A program made the position numbers and the translations under genes. From positions 16,112,558 through 16,176,557 of the forward strand of contig NC_066587.1 of NCBI RefSeq assembly GCF_905475345.1: a stretch of DNA of 64,000 nt, given 5' to 3'. Source of the stretch: Vespula vulgaris. Lineage: Eukaryota; Arthropoda; Insecta; Hymenoptera; Vespidae. Positions 61,925-64,000 of this stretch are shown in pieces. The stretch's first letter is position 1; the number at the start of each line of letters is the position of its first letter. The notes under the pieces are model-generated. The model ran no database searches and was not told the origin of the DNA. It saw only the letters and a list, made by a program, of their open reading frames with translations.

Positions 61925-62922
61925 TATAGTTACTTTGCAAGTCGATGAAAAATGATATTAATCTTTTTTTTTCCTTTTATTATATTATACCTTCTTATTT
62001 ACCCGAGATTAATCAAAATTTTAAGAATCTTTTTGAATCATAATTTGAGAGCATAGACAGATAGTTAACATTTTTAATTGATTGGAGGAAAAAAAACCAT
62101 CCCGACAAAATGGCTTCCTCGTTTGTAACGTCGTTCGTAAAATAAATTTTAATTATTCAATTAACCTTTGAACGAATAATAGGAATAGTACAACATTACT
62201 AATACTAGTAGTAGTGTTGGTAATTTTCTAAGTATCTACTTATATAGCATGTATGTAAAGAAGTAGATAGATGGTGTTAAATAATGAATGAGAAACGTTA
62301 CACCAAGAATTACAAATCTGATAGTTTAAAACCACGAAACGATCGTTATTCTTTGCCCTCAACTCGATATAAGACTCATGGAAAGGTAGAAACGATTTCT
62401 AAAAATCGTTCAGTCGAACTTTCACCAGTAAATGAACGCACACACACACACATACACTCAACACGAATGAATCATGGTAAATACATATATAAGAATAAGT
62501 TCATTTAGAAGTTCATAATAGAAATGAATAAATTTTCCTAACTTTTTTTGCTTTCTTATTTCCTTTTTTTCTTTTTACAAGATAAATACTCAATGTTTTT
62601 GAACTGATAATACGGTAACTCTTTTGCAGATTTTTAAGAAATAAACAAAGTATGCCGTCACTGATTGTGTTGACTTTTTTGATCTTACGTCGTTAACACT
62701 TCCAAAGTCCATCGACTCTGTTATTTTTCCTCTTAAGATATAATTGCGTATCATTAACATCATTCAATTTTAATTTATCAAATTTACATCATCACAATTG
62801 TCCTCTGTTTATCAATCTTTTCTATTATATTTCCTTCTAAGATATTTTTGTTAAGTCGTTTCTACAATAAATAAAATAATTCCTTCAATATACACTATAG
62901 TGTATAATATATATGTATATTA

Positions 62923-63165
62923 TATACATACTATGAAATTCGAATTAACAAAGAAATGATTTATTTAATTATTGTCAAAAATATTAAAAACAAAATATTA
63001 CATATATATATATATATATATAGATATGTAACTATACATAAATATACATATATGTCAATATATAAGAAATGACATTGACTATACTTGTATACATACTGTG
63101 AAATTCGAATTAACAAAGAAAATGATTTATTTAATTATTGTCAAAAATATTAAAAAAATATATAT

Positions 63166-63199
<34 letters not shown>

Positions 63200-63249
63200 A
63201 CTATACATAAATATACATATATGTGAATATATAAGAAATGACATTGACT
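62923..63249. repeat. recent tandem duplication, unit about 165 bp
   Basis: Copy 1 (62923-63087) and copy 2 (63088-63249) are nearly identical. Both run from TATACATACT-TGAAATTCG through GATTTATTTAATTATTGTCA and an (AT)n tract to ATATAAGAAATGACATTGAC. The main differences are AT-tract length and a few bases. Confidence 0.9.
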
Positions 63250-64000
63250 TCGGTTCATACACAAAAGGAAAACAAAAACATAAAAATAAGGGAAAAAGAG
63301 AGAGACAAAAAAGGCAAGAGAAGAGAGAAAAGAAGAAGAAGAAGAAAAAGATTATTTACAAGAGGCTCTTGTGAAATCTCGTGAAAAGAGCAAAAAATGG
63401 TATTGTATAAGTGTACGTATATCTACATCAGTCTAGCCACATCTTTTTTATACGTCTTTTACGGAGCCAAAGAAGGAGAAGCAGAAGGAGAAAAAGAAGA
63501 GTAAAAGAAGAAGTAGAAGAAAAAGACGAACAAAAAAAAAAAGAAAATGAAAAAGGAGAAGAAAAAGGAGATCGATGCGAGACGTCTCTCCTTGATTCTT
63601 CGCTTTTTTTCTATCGCGTGGTTTGTAAGTAATAACGACGAGAGAACGAAGGGCGAAATATCCAAACAAGTTGAAGGTCGTCTTAATGTATACCGTCTTA
63701 AGGGTGGTTTTCTTTTTTTCTCTTTTTATCTTTTTTTTTTTTCTATTATTCGATTTACATTATAACATCACGACGAGTGGTATATTCCAATTGGACGTTA
63801 ATAAAACTTAAGTAACCATTTTTTTTTTTTATTTTTTAAACGAAGAAAGAAGGAGCAAGATAATAGCGAATAATTTTTCTCGCGAGTGTTACTTTTTGTT
63901 ACAGAGAAAAATATATTTTCGATTTACATTAATCAATAAAACGGAAGTAAAATATTTGTTCTTCGCAAAAGAAGAAAAAATTTATTATACTTAGTTAATA

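Larger units (their letters stand above)
61310..64000. other. AT-rich non-coding DNA with a recent tandem duplication
   Basis: Apart from MITE copy i (61743-61924) and the duplication at 62923-63249, only simple repeats and low-complexity ORFs (Lys/Glu or Phe/Leu runs at 63300-63750) are seen. A 74-codon plus-strand ORF at 62284-62508 is treated in the findings. Confidence 0.4.

Overview
The window is AT-rich nuclear DNA packed with simple repeats ((CT)n, (AT)n, (AAG)n, tetra- and pentanucleotide runs). It carries widely spaced, intron-containing animal genes whose proteins look like those of insects. Compact GT-AG introns inside genes, two very long first introns, a B-type lamin and an MSK/JIL-1 kinase fit an insect. 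A hymenopteran (bee, wasp or ant) is my best inference, but the sequence alone does not prove the order.

I could assemble five protein-coding genes exon by exon, and all five lie on the minus strand. From right to left (the direction of transcription): (1) an MSK/RPS6KA5-type (JIL-1 family) tandem kinase, 7 exons, 46568 to 34323; (2) a B-type lamin, 8 exons, 30801 to 19941, ending in a tiny exon that encodes the CaaX box; (3) a secreted-looking PI-PLC X-domain protein, 6 exons, 16555 to 14369; (4) a microsomal glutathione S-transferase 1-like MAPEG protein, 2 exons, 12959 to 11777; (5) a Patched-domain (PTCHD/Ptr-type) 12-TM protein, 9 exons, 10152 to 5938. Each assembled coding sequence is divisible by three, with matching splice phases throughout.

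Positions 1-5.9 kb hold microsatellites and no gene I can support. The region may be the long 3' end of a gene to the left. Positions 16.6-19.9 kb and 30.8-34.3 kb are intergenic. The second has a promoter-like block at 31.4-31.8 kb (CCAAT, NRF-1-like and CRE-like sites and a 16-bp palindrome). Positions 23.7-30.4 kb and 39.4-46.6 kb are the giant first introns of the lamin and kinase genes. Positions 46.6-64 kb are almost gene-free. There I support only one likely plus-strand internal exon (61215-61309) and a few doubtful small ORFs.

The most interesting unexplained structure is a dispersed family of short palindromic elements. About ten copies have ends like TACAG-TG-CAAAAGTT and a core TAAAAATCAATTA, which looks like a Tc1-type MITE family. 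There are also several local tandem duplications of 165-230 bp. The five genes have unrelated jobs (chromatin kinase, nuclear lamina, phosphodiesterase-fold enzyme, detoxification, Patched-like transporter), so I see no operon-like system.
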